From: Hippopus hippopus
Lineage: Eukaryota; Mollusca; Bivalvia; Cardiida; Cardiidae
Direction: 5' to 3'
Assembly: GCA_946811185.2 (NCBI GenBank)
Contig: OX328099.1
Coordinates: 66,902,714 to 66,966,713 of the forward strand
Length of the DNA: 64,000 nucleotides
A program made the position numbers and the translations under genes. Shown here in pieces: positions 11,501 through 26,500 of the stretch. The notes below the pieces were generated by a model. It had not been told where the DNA came from. It did no database searches and saw only the letters and a program-made list of their open reading frames with translations. Each line of letters starts with the position of its first letter. Within the stretch, counting starts at the first letter, position 1.

Positions 11501-14500
11501 GCCGTCAAATGGAACCCACGTGATTCACCGATCAAGGTAATATACCAACCATTTTTAATAGTTATTCTGTTTTAAGTTCAAAGTCTAGCAATCTAATTGG
11601 CTGAGATGGTTTTTTTTTTCTCCCAAAACCAAGGCTTCTTTTCACTAAACTGCATATTTACGCAGTTTAGGTTAGCGAGCATCAAGTCTGAAAACAAGTT
11701 TCACTTAACTGCATAACTTTACGATTTGAGTAAATACATGTATTTGTATATACCAGCTTATACCTTTGGGTAAAGCAGGGATCGCATGTATATATATACA
11801 GTCCCAATAATTTGCTTAGATCTAAGTAGTTTATTGATTGGCAGTCCTTGTTCGTTATCATGGGATTTACAATTCATTTTCAGAATTATTGTTAGAAACG
11901 TACCCGGAATATTTTCCAGGCACGGCTAAAACTGTTGCGAGGCCTCTCTGACCATAATATATCACGTGTATAAATCTATTAGTCAATTTCAAGAAGGTTG
12001 ATTCTAGTAGTATATGGGCCATTCCATGGCAAAAGGTTTAAGGTATCTCCGTGATTCATTATGTACTAAGCAAGTCATCACATTATCATGGATCAATAAG
12101 ACATACTCGCACTGGCTTTATAGATGAGCCATGCTCTGACAAAAGGGGGCTTAATGCATCTCCGTGATACATGATACGAGCCCAAGTCATCACATAATTA
12201 TGGATCCATAAAAGCAACTTTTTTGAATAATCGACTTAATCATGAGGTAGACTGGTCCTTTGACAAACAGAAAATTGACCAATAGCGAAAAGTTTCGGCC
12301 CAGGTCAGTCTGCGCGGACTGCGCAGGCTGACCTGGGTCGATACTTTTCGCAGATGCATTAGTCATTTTTCACAAAGCACTGATCATATATTTAAACCAT
12401 TATTTTATTTCAGGTTAACATAGCAATTCACTGTCTCAGTACGGACTTCAGCAACCAAAAAGGAGTAAAGGTGAGTGTAACCGTGGTAACGTTTCTAGTC
12501 TATGCAATTTAAATGGTTAAGTGTTTTTTTGATTTTCTTGAGATTGGGTTTTTTTTCTGCTTTAAAAAGAAAGGCTCCAATAATTGGCTTGCAACACGCG
12601 AAAAGGGGCATTCGGGCATTTGCGTAAAGTGTCGTTTCGGATCAGCCTGCGCAGTCCGCGCAGGCTAATCCGAGATGGCACTTTACGACTACGTTACATT
12701 TTGTGCTACAGTACACTTGTGCAAAACAGAAAATTACATAAAAACGGAAAGTGTCGTTTCGGATTAGCCAGCGCGGACTGCGCAGGTTGATCCCAGACGA
12801 CACTTTACGCAAATGTCCGAATGCCCCTTTTCGCATGTTGCAGGCCATGTTCAAGGGACACGACTCAATAGTTAAAACATAATCCATTAACTATCTAATA
12901 AAAGGTATTTCTTTTCTTCTTACATGCAGCCTGATCTTGACCGTAACTCACCGTTTCTCTATGGATTTCTTTTGCTATGAAATGCCGATTACCTAAATTT
13001 GTTTTTGTAATGGTATACACATGTAAAAATACAACAGAATATTGCGCTTAGGTAATATTTCATATAAATATTCTCTGTCATATCTGGTCATAAAACAGTG
13101 GACACTTGTTTTCGATAAGTTTTCAACTCTTAAATTGCTATATAGATTTAATTTAAAATTTCTAACAAACTGTTGAAAAACTAAGTTACGTGATTTCGAT
13201 TTCTTTATTTCCTGTGATAATCTCAATGTATCGGACAGTGTAGCGCCAAGATCAGACTGCACGTTCTGTGCAGTTTGATCTTGATCTTCACTGTCTGCTA
13301 AAGGTTCTCGAGTCTTTCTTTTAGAGCACCTTAGAGTTAATACCTAGACGCTCCTTGTTATTTAAAATATCTTGTTACATTTTCAGGGCCTTCCATTACA
13401 TATCCAAATCGACACGTTCGAGAACGGGAAAGATCCCCAGCCAGTCAGCCGAGCCTACTGTCAGATTAAAGTCTTCTGCGACAAGGTACTAGTTGGACTC
13501 TTTTGATAAAATATGTAACAGTTATATGCAGTAAAACTTGTCTTTGTGACCACCTGTATTAATCAAGCAACCTGCATTAAGCAAGCATATCAAAGCAGTT
13601 TCCAAAGGAGGCATACACATGTACATTTGAGCCATGCTCTGGCAAAAGGGGGCTTAATGCGTCTTCGTGTTGCATTGTACCAAGCAAGACATCACATAAT
13701 TATGGATCCATTAAATCCATGTAACAAAAAAAATCAACTAGATCTGGAGGTAAAATGGTCCTTTGAAATGCATAAAATTGACCAATAGCGAAAAGGTTCA
13801 ACCCAGGTCAGCCTGCGCGGGCTGGCCTGGGTCGATACTTTTCGCAGATGCATTAAGCCCCCCTTTTACAGAGCATGGCCCATATGTATGTTGAATTGTA
13901 CCTGTCTTTAGCAAGCAAGTCCCAATAGCGGCCAAAAATAAAACAATGCGGGTACTGAAATGCATTTGAACATATAAATCGTACTATAAATGAGTATTAA
14001 TATCATTGTGAAGATGACAGTAAGTTATTGTACAATCGGTCAATATATTAGTCACTAGAGAAAAAAATGAATTTTAAAAGTAGGTCAAAAGTTTACTTTT
14101 TTACTTGGTTTAAAATTCGTCTTCTGCCATAATGTTTTCAAAAATTGTTTGCTGCTCGATGTAAAAATTCATCTGCAGGTGGTTTAGTGTTATTTCACGA
14201 TCTATATTTTTCAGGGTGCGGAACGTAAAGCTCGCGACGAGGAGAGGCGGAAACAATGTCGAGAAAAGCATCATGCAACTAGTGCTGCAAAAGGTACGAA
14301 ACATACGAGCCGCGTTCTGGTAAAAGGGGATTTAATGTATCTACTCGATGCATTATACCAAACGAATCGTCACATAACTATGGATCCACAAAACCCATTT
14401 TGTCTAAAAAGCGATTGAATCACGCAGTAGAATTGTCCTTGGACATGCAGAAAATTTACAAATAGCAAAATGTATCGACCCATGTCAGCCTGCATGGACT

Positions 14501-17500
14501 GTGCAGGCTGACATGTGTCGATACTTTTTCCAGATGCATTTGACCCTCTTTACTCAGAGCATGGATCATGTATAGTCGGACCAATAAATTGTTACTATCA
14601 GCAGCATTACTTGCTCAAACTCTAAAGCAAGAAAATAGCGCTTCTAATACTGTATAACCCTTTACCAAACGACAAAATTTTGGACCAGTCCAAATTGAAA
14701 GCATTTGCAGACGAAAAAATACATGTGAACCAAAAATTGAAATGCAATTTGGGAAGGGTAGAAAACATTGTGGGAAAAGGAGAAAATGCTGGTTACCAGC
14801 ATTTTTTCCATTTCCCACAATGTTTTCAAAAGCTTTCCTTCTCAGGGTCGTTAAAAGTAGGGATTGTGTTGTAAAGGGTTAAGAAAATAGATCCACATGT
14901 GCCGACGATGTACGTATTTTCTCTTACCCAGCCTCTTATCATACACTGTGCGTTGCCTACAAGTATGACATGAGTTAATAATGTTTCCTTCCGCGGTATA
15001 GTGACTACCATAGGGTATTAGCCGTGGCTTATTCATAACTTCCTCTTTGTAAAGTATGAGCCATGCTCTGTGAAAAGGAGACTTAATGCATCTACAAAAA
15101 GAAAACTTTTTGATATCGGTCAATTTTCTGTATGTCAAAGGGACTAGTTTATCTCATGATTCAGTCGGTTGTTAGAGAAAATTGGTTTTATAGATCCATT
15201 ACTACATTTTTGTGATGACTTGCTTGGTATAATGCATCACAAAAATGCATTAAACCTGCTCTTGCCAGAGAATGGGTCGTATATAATGACTTTTTCACAA
15301 TCAAGAATGGGACTTTTATTAAACATATAATAACCTTTCACAGGTAACCGAAAACGACCAGAAGAGGTGTTCCACGAACCAATCGAACGTTCCGAATTTT
15401 ATCCAATGGCTAATCTGCAAACCATTCCAGTGCTGTTCAGTCCCAAAATTGAAGGCGAAATCAGCGGATCTCGAAGGGTAAGATTGTTATACGGACATTG
15501 ATAATCATGAGCCATGCTCATTCGGCATACCTCGGGTGATGGGAGCCATCATATCCCTCGGCTGTATCTGGTGGATTAATATGCACCAGATCGGTACATA
15601 CCCGGAAATACGCCGGTTTACCGTTCCGAAAATTGTAAGGCTCCTCTTAAAAAAGAAAAATTGAGTTTCAATTTTCTATCGAAATCTTTCTAAATATGTT
15701 TCAGTTGAGTTGACAAACAGTTCGTACATTCATTATTTAACATGGTTTATCAATTCTGATTGAAGTTTTCACCGACATATAAACAGATGTGAATAACTTC
15801 ATCGAGGTTGTTTATGTCGTTGCTAAACGACTGACAGTGGTGCGCTATATATAGAATCACGTGATTCTCATTTCAAAATGGAAATCTCCTTGATACGGAC
15901 GAGGTTAGATGTAGGTACGGAATCGGCCGAGTTGTGACGAGTGGAGCCATGCTCTGTGAAAAGGGGCTGCATGCATCTACAAAAAGTATCGACCCAGGTC
16001 AGCCAGCGCACTCTGCACAGGCTGACCTGGGTCGAAACTTTTTGCTATATGTAAATTTTCTACATGTCCAAGAGCCATTCTACCTCAGGATTCTGCGGGT
16101 TGTTTTTGCTATCAATTAATTTTCTGCATGTCCAAGAGCCATTCTACCTCAGGATTCTGCGGGTTGTTAGATAGATCCGTAACTTGAAATAACTTGCTTG
16201 GTAGAATGCATAACGGATATGCATTAAGCACCCTTTTGCTAGAGTATGGCCCATTCGAATGTTTCTTATTCTTCAATACTTACTATAGATGCACTTAGCG
16301 AGTTAGTGCAGTCTGATCTTTGTCTACACTGTCTACATTTCTGTAAATAGTTCAGGGCAAACAATAAGAGTTACAGATTAATAAACCGTGTCAGTTTTAG
16401 TGAATTTCTGTTACATAAATTTGGCCTTATGGCGTTAACTTTGCTCTTTTTCTTGGTTTTACCTTAGAACTGTAATGGTGTTCAACCGGATATGCAAGAC
16501 ACATAACCGCCAACAAAGTCTAGAGCAGCTTTAAAAAGTAGTTATCTAACACAATAAAGAAAAACCTGTCTTACTCTTAGGCTACTAAGCGCGACTCATT
16601 CACCTTCGGCGGACACTGTAGATCAAGATCAGACTGTACTAAATGTTCATTCCTGTCTTTTATATACATGTAGTTTTATAATTTAATATTTTCTTTCCCT
16701 CAGGAAAGCCCAGTGAACTTGTCAACGAACGAAGACGATTGCTCAGGACATGAATCCTACTCTAGGTATTTATTTTATCCTATTAAATTCTTTGATGGTT
16801 TGTTCCCTTTCACTGCCTTTGGCTATATAAGTAGAGATCAGGATCAGACTGCAGAGGCACTGGTGTAACCTAGGAAAGCCATGAATAAGTGTGCTGTCAC
16901 TTTGATTAAAGTGAAATATTGATGAAAGGAACGTATAGCTCTATTGAATTCATCATTATGATAATGAAATGAGTTTACTGATGGTAACTTATATAATTTA
17001 TTTACTTATGTACCTTATTTATACTTTATTTACTTATATAAATTATATAACTTATATAAATTCATTTTTTATTCATTCATTCGTTTTCTGAGTCTCTCTA
17101 TCTTTTCTTCGAACAGTTTACGGCTAACTGCAGACAGTTACGACAGTCCCGAGGAGGGGTTCTATCCTGCCACTAAACGTCCACGGACAGACGCCTTCGC
17201 TCCCTACAACCCTCTATCAAACAGTAAGTGTATCTTAGATCATTTTTAGCTCGGCTGTTTTCGAAGGAAACGTTGAGGTATTGTCGTAGCTATGGCGGCG
17301 TCGTCGTCTGAGTGGTCGTGTAAAAACTTTGGAATTTTGAAAAACTTAGACATTTTATGATGTCTCTGTCTCTACTGAAGACATTTACTTCAAACTGGAA
17401 GAAGTTATTTACTATCAAACGGGGAATTCATACAACAAGAGTGGGTAACTATAAAAGCATTTTTGACACAGTTATGTCCCTTTTTCGACTTTATATTTTC

Positions 17501-20500
17501 CTTGAAAATCACTAGTAGCCGAGTGTTGGCACCAGCATGCGGTGCTTTTGTTTTCATTTAAACATTTCTTTTATTATACAGAAGTACAATATAAATACCA
17601 ATAAAACACAGTCAATTAACAAAGATAATCCTTTAGGAATGGATTGGAACTAAAGCAAGCTTAATGAGTTCCAATCCAATTTCCGGTTATTGCATATATA
17701 AAGTACGATTTATAGAACAAGTTGAGGAAACACATAGAAGAGAGAGAGAGAGAGATGGAGGAAAAAGAAGTGGGAACAGATGGGTGTGGAGTGTTAGGCC
17801 TATTGGTGAAGATGTCACCAAAACGTAAACTATATAGAGACTATAAAACCTTAGATCATTAGCCCTCGCATTCAAAGTGCCGAATTCTTCATTTTCATTG
17901 CTCATACAATTACTCGGACCAAATGCTAATTCAGTTGTCAAAATACTAATGATATTTAGATATATCTATGTTTCTTTTCGAAGGATTTAATACTTTCAAA
18001 TAATTATTTGATAATCCGAAAACACCGTTTCTACTTTCAGTTTTGCTTTATGTTCGAGAGAAGCACGAAGACGTGTTCACTGCCGTTATGCTACGTTCGC
18101 CTACATTGCAAGGCCTATTGGAAGCGGTATGTATCTCTGTATAGACCATGATCAGCCTGCACATTGATAAAGTCAGATCTTGGTATTCATTTGGGCCCGA
18201 TTTATCATCTTAACTAACACCATAAAAAGGTCCTATGGGAATTATTGTGAAGATGACAATCTGTTATACGGTCGGTCCAAGTGTTAGTCGCTTGCAGAGA
18301 AGTGAATTTTAAAATCAGGTAAAAAGTAAACAAAAGATAGAGTGACCCGGCAACTTTTAACCTAGATTTAGACTTTATTTTTCTACCAGCGACTAACACT
18401 TGGACCAAATGTGCAATAACAGATTGTCATCGTCACATTAATTTCCATACTTTTAAATGTTATGATGTAAATATAAATGCATTTTAACACGTACATTGTT
18501 TATCTTTGGCCACTTTTGGGCCTTTAACGAGCATTTTCTAAGCTACTGTAAGGAAAATATGTTAAGAAAAGAAAATGGACTTAAAAACAGTTTTAAGGAA
18601 AGGGATATATTTCTCGTTACGAAAAATCTGTAGCCTCTTTCCGTCTTTGTTTTTTTAAAGCATCACAGGCATAAAATCAAAATTAATGCTGTTTGACTTA
18701 AATGATTTTTTTTTGAATCTGAGAAACAGGCGATAAGAATTGTTTAAAAAAAGTTTCAGAAACATGATTAACCTAAGGACTGGTGAATTATGCGTTCGGA
18801 AAATATAGAGGAATTCAGTTATGAAATTACCTTGTTACTGAATTTCAAAAATTCTGATAAGAATAAATGAATAAAGTTAGCGAGCAAGATCTCAAGTACT
18901 TCCTTCATGTTAAAAATTCATTACAATCTGTATTACTCATGCTCTGTGAAAAAGAGGCTAAGTGCATCTGTAAAAAGTATCGACCCATGTCAGCCTGCGC
19001 AGTCCGCGCAGGCTGACATGAGTCGAAACTTTTTGCAATTTGTGAAGTTTCTGCATGTCCTAAGACAATACTACCTCACGACACAGGCGGTTGTTAATCA
19101 ATTACATTTTATGGATCCATAATTATGTGGTGACTTTCTTGTCATCATGCATCACGGTATCCACCATTCTGTACATAAGCCCGGTAAATTAAAGGCCCAG
19201 TAAAGGCCAAAATATCAAAGCAGGTGTCATAATACATTTAAATTTAAATCATACCATCTAAAAGTATGGAAAATATGGTGGAAATGACAGTCTGGCAGAA
19301 AAAAGAATTTTAAAATCAGGCAAAAAAGTAAACAAAAGACACAGCTACTGGGCAGGTTTTAACCTAGTTTTGAAATTAATTTTTGTCAGCAACTAACACT
19401 TGGACCGACCGTTCAATGACAGATTGTCTTCTTTACAATAATTTCCATGCTTTTGAATGGTATGATGTAAATTCAAATGCATTTAAACATCCGCTTTGTT
19501 TACTTTTGGACTTTATTGTCACTTTAATGAATGGAACCATCCATAGTTCAATTATTGCTAAAAGGGTACCAGTTAGGGACTATTTAATGGATCCGTAATT
19601 ATGCGGTGACTTGTTTGGTATCATGCATCACGAAGATACATTACACCCCCATTTGCAAGTGTATCCACCACTCTGTACGTAAGCCCTGTAAAGTAAGGAA
19701 TGGAACCATCCATTGTTCAGTTATTGCTAAAAGGGTACCAGTTAGGAACCTTTACTGTGCCAAATACTTAACTTCGACCTCTTTCGATAGCTAAAAGTAA
19801 TGCAACCCACTGATACTCAGACGGGAGCGCTGTAAATGGGTTAATTTATTACATCTTGAAACAGTTTGCAGCAGGCGAGTTTCAAAAAAGCCTTCAACTT
19901 AAATGAATATTAAAGATAGGGATACAAGGAAAATATTGGCGTTAGGGAAAAAAACTTCTGCTCTTTAAGGGAATTTTCTTCTAAAAATTCTTTCTTAAAT
20001 TCTCTTTCCTTAAGCTGGATTCTACTGGACGACCATAGTCACCTGCGGCAAGTAAAGCGTTAACGTCATAAGCAGATATATTCGTTTCTAAATAAAACTA
20101 AATTACTTCAGTCTTTCCACAATTTTATCTTCATAACAGGATTTAACTCTTTTTACCAAACGATAAAATTTTAAACCCGTTCCGTTAAAAAAGGAAAACT
20201 TTTGCAGACGAAAAATTATATGTGGCTCAAAGTGTGTAATTTGTCTCTGAAATGGTAAAAACCATTGTGGGAAAAAGACAAATAGCTGGATACAAACATT
20301 TTCTCATTCTCCCACAATGTTTTCAGAAGACTTTTTCCTCAAGGTCGTTAAAACTCAGGAGTGTGTGGTAAAGGGTTTAAATGTAGGTTAAATTGCTGAA
20401 AAATGGGCTTAATTTTCCCAATTAGACTAATTGTAAAAAACATTGGGTGTTTTTTTGCTTTTGAACATTTCCTTATCTTAATAAACTAGCAGGCAGTATG

Positions 20501-23500
20501 CACCAAAGACCAGCAGATCTTGTAAATTGCAAAACTATCCGACTGATTGGCTTAGGCAGTTGGCAATCAGTTGGTTTGTCATAGTATTAAGAATCTCTTT
20601 TTTTTTTTTCAATTAGAGGTGGATACGGTATCCCTGCCTTTAACCTTTAACGACACAATCCCGAGTTTTAGCTACACCGGAGAATAAAACTGTCGAAAAC
20701 ATTGTGGGAAATGGAGAAAATGCTGGTTACCAGCATTTTCTCCTCTTCCCACGATGTTTTATTTTACTCTATCAGACACAAATTCCATCATTTTAGCAAC
20801 GTTTAAGTTGTCGTCTGCAGATACTTTCAGTTTGGACCAATTGAAAATTTTGTCGTTTGGTAAAGCCTTCATTTATCATGACAGAGTAACAGAACTACTT
20901 TTCATTACTCCGCGGTTTATTTAAACAAAACGCTTAAAACCTCGTAAGAAACAATTCTATTTTAACGACCTTGAAAAAAGAAAGGCAGTTAAAAGCGTAG
21001 TAGACAAAGAAGAAAATGTTGGTAAACAGCATTTTCTCCTTTTCCCTCAATATGTTCTACCCCTTCAAAGACAAATCCCATCATTTTAGTCATACTTTAT
21101 TTGTCGTCTGCAAGTGCTTTCAATTTGGTTGAGGCTAAAATTTTCTCGTCTGGTAAAAGAAAGATTTAGAGTTTCTAGACTCTAAGTCTAATTGTATTCA
21201 AAATTTTGTGTGGCGGCGTCTTTATTTACGGATCAATCTGGATTAAGGGTAGCCAAATTGACACTAATATAATTGGGGAAAGATTTTCTCGGTGAATTCA
21301 ACAAATGACTGTACTTTACTGTAAATTTTTGTTGAATTCGAGAAACTTAAGGATATTTGTTCTGGCCCCTAAATCTTTAGCTACTAAAAAGATAAATTAG
21401 GCTTTTTCGACGGTTTCAAATACTATACCGTTTAAAATGAAGAGGTATTTCGATCGTTATGTGGACTAGTGGCGGACGATGTAGATCGATGGAAGATCAG
21501 ATTGCACGTTCTGTGCGGTCCAATCTCAATGTTGATCATCGCATTGAAACAGTAAAAGTGCAACACACATAGTGTAACTGAAATGGACGATTTCAGTCTA
21601 AAAAGAAAACCTAAGATGTTGCACTTTTATCAATGTAAACATCTTTATTTCCGAGCACGCTACTATAGTGCAGTCGGTAAACGTAGCGTGCAGGACTTGA
21701 GACTAGGGGGTCACTGGTTCCATTTCCAGACTCGGCCAATTTCTTTTCCTAGCATTGATGGTAATCATTGCGACAGAAATCATTGCAGATCGAACAATGA
21801 AAACATGTACCATTAGAAAACACGGTTCTCAGACTTCAGCTATAACTGATACATGTACTTTTTATTCTGTTGAATCTGAATTAATATTTGAAGCACCTTT
21901 CACAATTTAAGTTGCTTTCCAGCTTTCCAGCCATTGTTGATCAAGATCAGACCACACAGAACGTTCAGTCTGATCTTTGATCTATACTGTCCATTTTGCT
22001 TAGACATCAGTGGAAAATTGATTGACTGATTGTACGGTATTTAACGCCGTGTACGACGCTACATCAGTTTATATTGCGGCGGCCAGCGCACCTGTTCATG
22101 CTTTCCTGGAGTTTCTCACAATATTCTTCCTAAGCCACAGGCTACTTTCCTTGATAAACATCGTCGAAACAATGACCAGCGCTGAGAGAGGAACGAATCA
22201 ATGAATCCTGGAAGTGGCAGAGCGGGGAATTCGAACAAGCGACCCCATTTTTTCGAGTCCTGTACGCCACCGACTGCGCTACCGGGGCTCGGTATCATGG
22301 AAAAAAGCAGCCTTTAAATTACAATCATTCGTGTTTTTTTTCTACACCGAGAATATATATTCGGGGCTCTAAGTGTTAACACTGTTAGATGCAACAATGA
22401 TCATTGTTGAAGAAAAAATAACTAGCATATTGGTTGTCTTGTTTCTTTTCAGGTGGAAGAAAAATACCACGTAACAGTATCCAAAATCAAAAATACATTT
22501 AAACGATCCAAAAAGGGGTGAGTTGATCAGGATTTATTGTGTGTGTGCGAGTAAGGGGGCCGAAATCTTTTTTGAAGGTCTGAAAGAGGTATGGTTAGAC
22601 GAAACAAAAGGAGCTATGCCAAGATATCAATCATTTACTTACAGGAAAATCCTTTGTATCGATTACATTTTCGAGCCAAAGAAGAATCTAAGAAGTCCAG
22701 CAAAAGCTACCCGGACGTCGGCGTCGAAGTAAGCGTTGGCGTTGGAGTCGGCGTCCAAATTTGCGTTTAAGTTTTTTTTTCTTTTTAACACACATAATTT
22801 CTAAATATTTTCTAAATCATACAATTGGTTTGGTCCATATTCGGTATAATGAGAGACAAAGGTCCAAGGTTTCTTTCAGCAGTTTCACCGGCCATAGGCC
22901 TACCAATGATCTTAAAGTCAATGTCGAAGAGATCGATATTTTACATCTAAGATGTACATTAAGATTTTTAAAGCTCATATTTTCCAAACAAAATGATGGA
23001 TTTTGTTCATATTTGGCCTCATGACCGACACAAAGTTTCATTGAGTAATATCCTAGCCATGCCCTTGATATCAAGGTCAAGGTCATAGGTTCTGAAAATT
23101 TCCGTTTTTCTAGAGCTCCTATTTCCAAATGATTGCCAGCCCCAACAGGTTAACTTGTCGAGGCGAGCCCGGCCGGGTAGCTCAGTGGTTTGCGTGTCTG
23201 ACTTGTGACCTGGCGGTTTGCGGGTTCGATACCCGGTTGAGGAAAACTTTCTTTCCGGCGATATTTCGCTTCTCACCTCTGATGCATATCAAAAAAGTAG
23301 TCAGTGACTTGAAAAGAAAGTTGTGTTGGTACTAGAGTGAGAAAGCAAGGAAACACGTGCTCAGGTGCACTGACCGCCGTGATAAGACCTCAGCTGTTAA
23401 AACGGCCTTAAACTCCAGTACAGACAAATCGCCCAGGCGAGCTGAACTGTCTGATGACAGCTCTCGTTCTGAAACTTCCTTCGACGGTGAATACATGTGT

Positions 23501-26500
23501 ATTCAAAATTTGATAGAATAATTAATTTCTTCGGCCAACTCTTGACCATGAAAACGTTTTCTGTGCAATGTCAGCCTGCTGCCACCAAGTCAAGAAGGAA
23601 CTGACATAAACATTAACACTAAAAGTGCGATATTTACATACTTGTAAATGATCAGTTTCCGAGAGATACCAAATAAAGTTACAATAGAACAACCACTTAA
23701 CTCTTAATAAAAACGGCAAACTTTTAGACGCATACAAATTGAAAGCATTTGTAGATGACAAATCAAAATGCTGCTTCAGTGACTAGATTTATCATTAAGA
23801 GGGTACAAAGCATTGTGGGAAAAGAAGAAAATGCTGGTTACCAGCATTTTCTTCTTTTCCCACAATGCTTTCAAATGCCTTTCATCCGCAGGGTCGTTCA
23901 AACTTGGGGATTGTGTGGTAAAGTGTTAAGGTTACTATAGATGTTTACACAAATCTATTGTCTTAGATGATGTCCGAACGGTCTTTGATTAATCCTTTTG
24001 AGTATAAAGTCGATCTAAGTTGATCACAAAACGTGTTCTACACTGGCCTATATTTCATGTGCTATGCCATTTTAAGGATAGGGCACCCTAATGGGATTCT
24101 TGGAACATCCCCTTTCGTCGCCGAAAAAATGTACGGATTCGGCTTAGACTCGGGTCATCCGTAGTCGATCGGCCGATACACGCTGGCTCCCCGCATCGAT
24201 TACGGATTACCCGAATCTCCGCCGAATCCGTACTATTTTGGCGATGAATAGCGATATTACACGAATCCCATTAGGGTGCCCTATCCTTAAACCTATTTCG
24301 GCTTTAGTGATTTAAAGACCGGAGAGTACAGATCTTAAATCAGACGGTTCTCAGGTGCCTGGTCTTTCACTACACAATCCGAACGTGCTTGCAAACAGTT
24401 GAAGAAAAGAAAGATACCGTTCTCAACAATATAGAAAACATTCAGAGAAAAGGAGCAAGTGTTTGTGACAAGTAAATCCTTCGTCTACAAAAGCATTTTC
24501 CAAACTTGTCAAAAGCAGGGCTTAGAAATGCGTATTTGTGCAGTATCGACTTGATATCGTGTAAATAGAAAGAAGTTAGCCAGGCACAACTTTGAATAAT
24601 GACATTGTGTTCTGGCATTCGTTTGGAACTAACAATGCCGGGCATCTAAGTACGTTAACTAACTCGATAGTGACCGGGATTCTAGTTCGGTGCACTGACG
24701 AGAACCCATCTTTTAAGTCTTTTTGTTTATATACTATGTTGAGTTGAATAGTTTTTTTTTTTTTTCCTTTGGGGTTGTTTAATTATATTAATACTGTTTT
24801 TGTTATTTTCGCGTGAATGACTGTTAATTGGTGTGTTTCAATTAGCCATCAGAACCACATCCTTGGTAAAGCAGTTGTGACACTTTTCATGGCGATGAAT
24901 AAAGTAAAATGGAGTGTGTCTGGGTTACCCAGGATTCTGGCATAGTATTAAACGATCATAGTCAGACTTGAGAGAAAGTACAGTCTGCTCTGGATCTGCA
25001 CTTCCACTGCTTTGTCATATAGATTCGCAATTATTGCCTTGAAATAGCAGTATTTTGGCTTTTTTGCTCAAAATCACCAGCATGTGCTATCACTGTAAAG
25101 AAGTGTGCGGGAGCGGGTAGCAACTGTAACCAAGGAAGTCAGTTTATCTTATTACTACCGATCCATGTATTGGTAGGAAACAGATCATAATTATTATGGC
25201 ATGTTCAAATGTGTTTTTTCCGCTCAATCTTAACAACACTAAAGGCAATTTCATCTGCATCTGCGGCTAGTGAAGATCACGATCAGCGTGCACAGAATAT
25301 GCATGATCATTTAGGATCAACAGTGACCGATATTTTATGAAAAGTTATGTTTTTATAAAGCTTTATATTTAGATCTGTTTGTGTGTATTTCATTTCAGAC
25401 ATGCTCTGGCAAAAGGGGGCTTAATGCATCTCCGTGATGAACTGTACCAAACAAGTCATCTCATAATTAAAGATCCATAAAAATGCATTTTGTCTAACAA
25501 CTGACTGAATCATGAAATAGAACAGTCCTTTGATATATAGAAAATTGACCAGTAGCAAAAGGTTTCGACCCAGGTCAGCCTGCGCAGTCTACGATACTTT
25601 TTGTGGATGCATTAAACCCCCTTTTCATAGAGTAAGGCTGTTACAATCATAAGCCCAGTTTTGCTAGCTTATAATTCTCCGACTGCCAAATAAATAGATT
25701 CGATTATTTTGATAGCTTAAATTACAATTTTTGACACTTATCTAAAACAAAACAAAACAAAAATATGCTTAGTTGCTGCAATGTTTTCATATGTATCTAC
25801 AAATAAAATCCACTTTAATTGACCACATCTTATGGTTACAGTTTCAAAATCTTCTAATCCAAGTTTATATCAGGAAGAAAGCAAAATCCTGTTAAATCAA
25901 CTTTTACGCCAATAAAGTCTGATCCAGACTGGTGTCTGTCAAGTACAATGGTTTGTGCTACAAGATTAGTTAGTTTGGTTTCGGAAAACTAGGTCATCCT
26001 GACCAGTTTTTGGACCAGCACTTACACATGCATAAAATTTAATAACTACGTCATCTCTTCTGCTTGGGTTTTGTCGTGTCTCTTCTCAAAAAGTAACCGA
26101 AAAAAGAAATGTTTTCAATACGATTTTGTTCGATGATTTTGTGCAGACTTTATCTATTTATTTGCAAGGAAATTAACGAAATTGTCTACGTATAGGAAAC
26201 AGGTGTTGCTATGGAATGAATGGTCACTGGTCGATTTTGCATCGAAACAATGGTCGTACTTTGAATGATTTCGAAGCTTTATGTATTTATTGTCTTACTA
26301 ATGCTGAACGACACATTGTTAGACTCATACATTTTTTAAGCGATTGCAGACGACAAATTGAATGTGGCTCGGTCGAAAATATTTGTCTTTGACAGGGTAG
26401 AAAATACATTGTGGGAAAAGGAGAAAATGCTGCTTTTGCAGCCTTTTCTCCTTTTTCCACAATGTTTTCAAGTGCCTTCCTCCATAAAGCTGTTAACACA

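Noticed and set aside
22523..22732. 69-codon open frame right after GRHL exon m
   Set aside because: It lies in the intron, runs into a GTCGGCGTC repeat end, and GRHL continues in phase at 26658.
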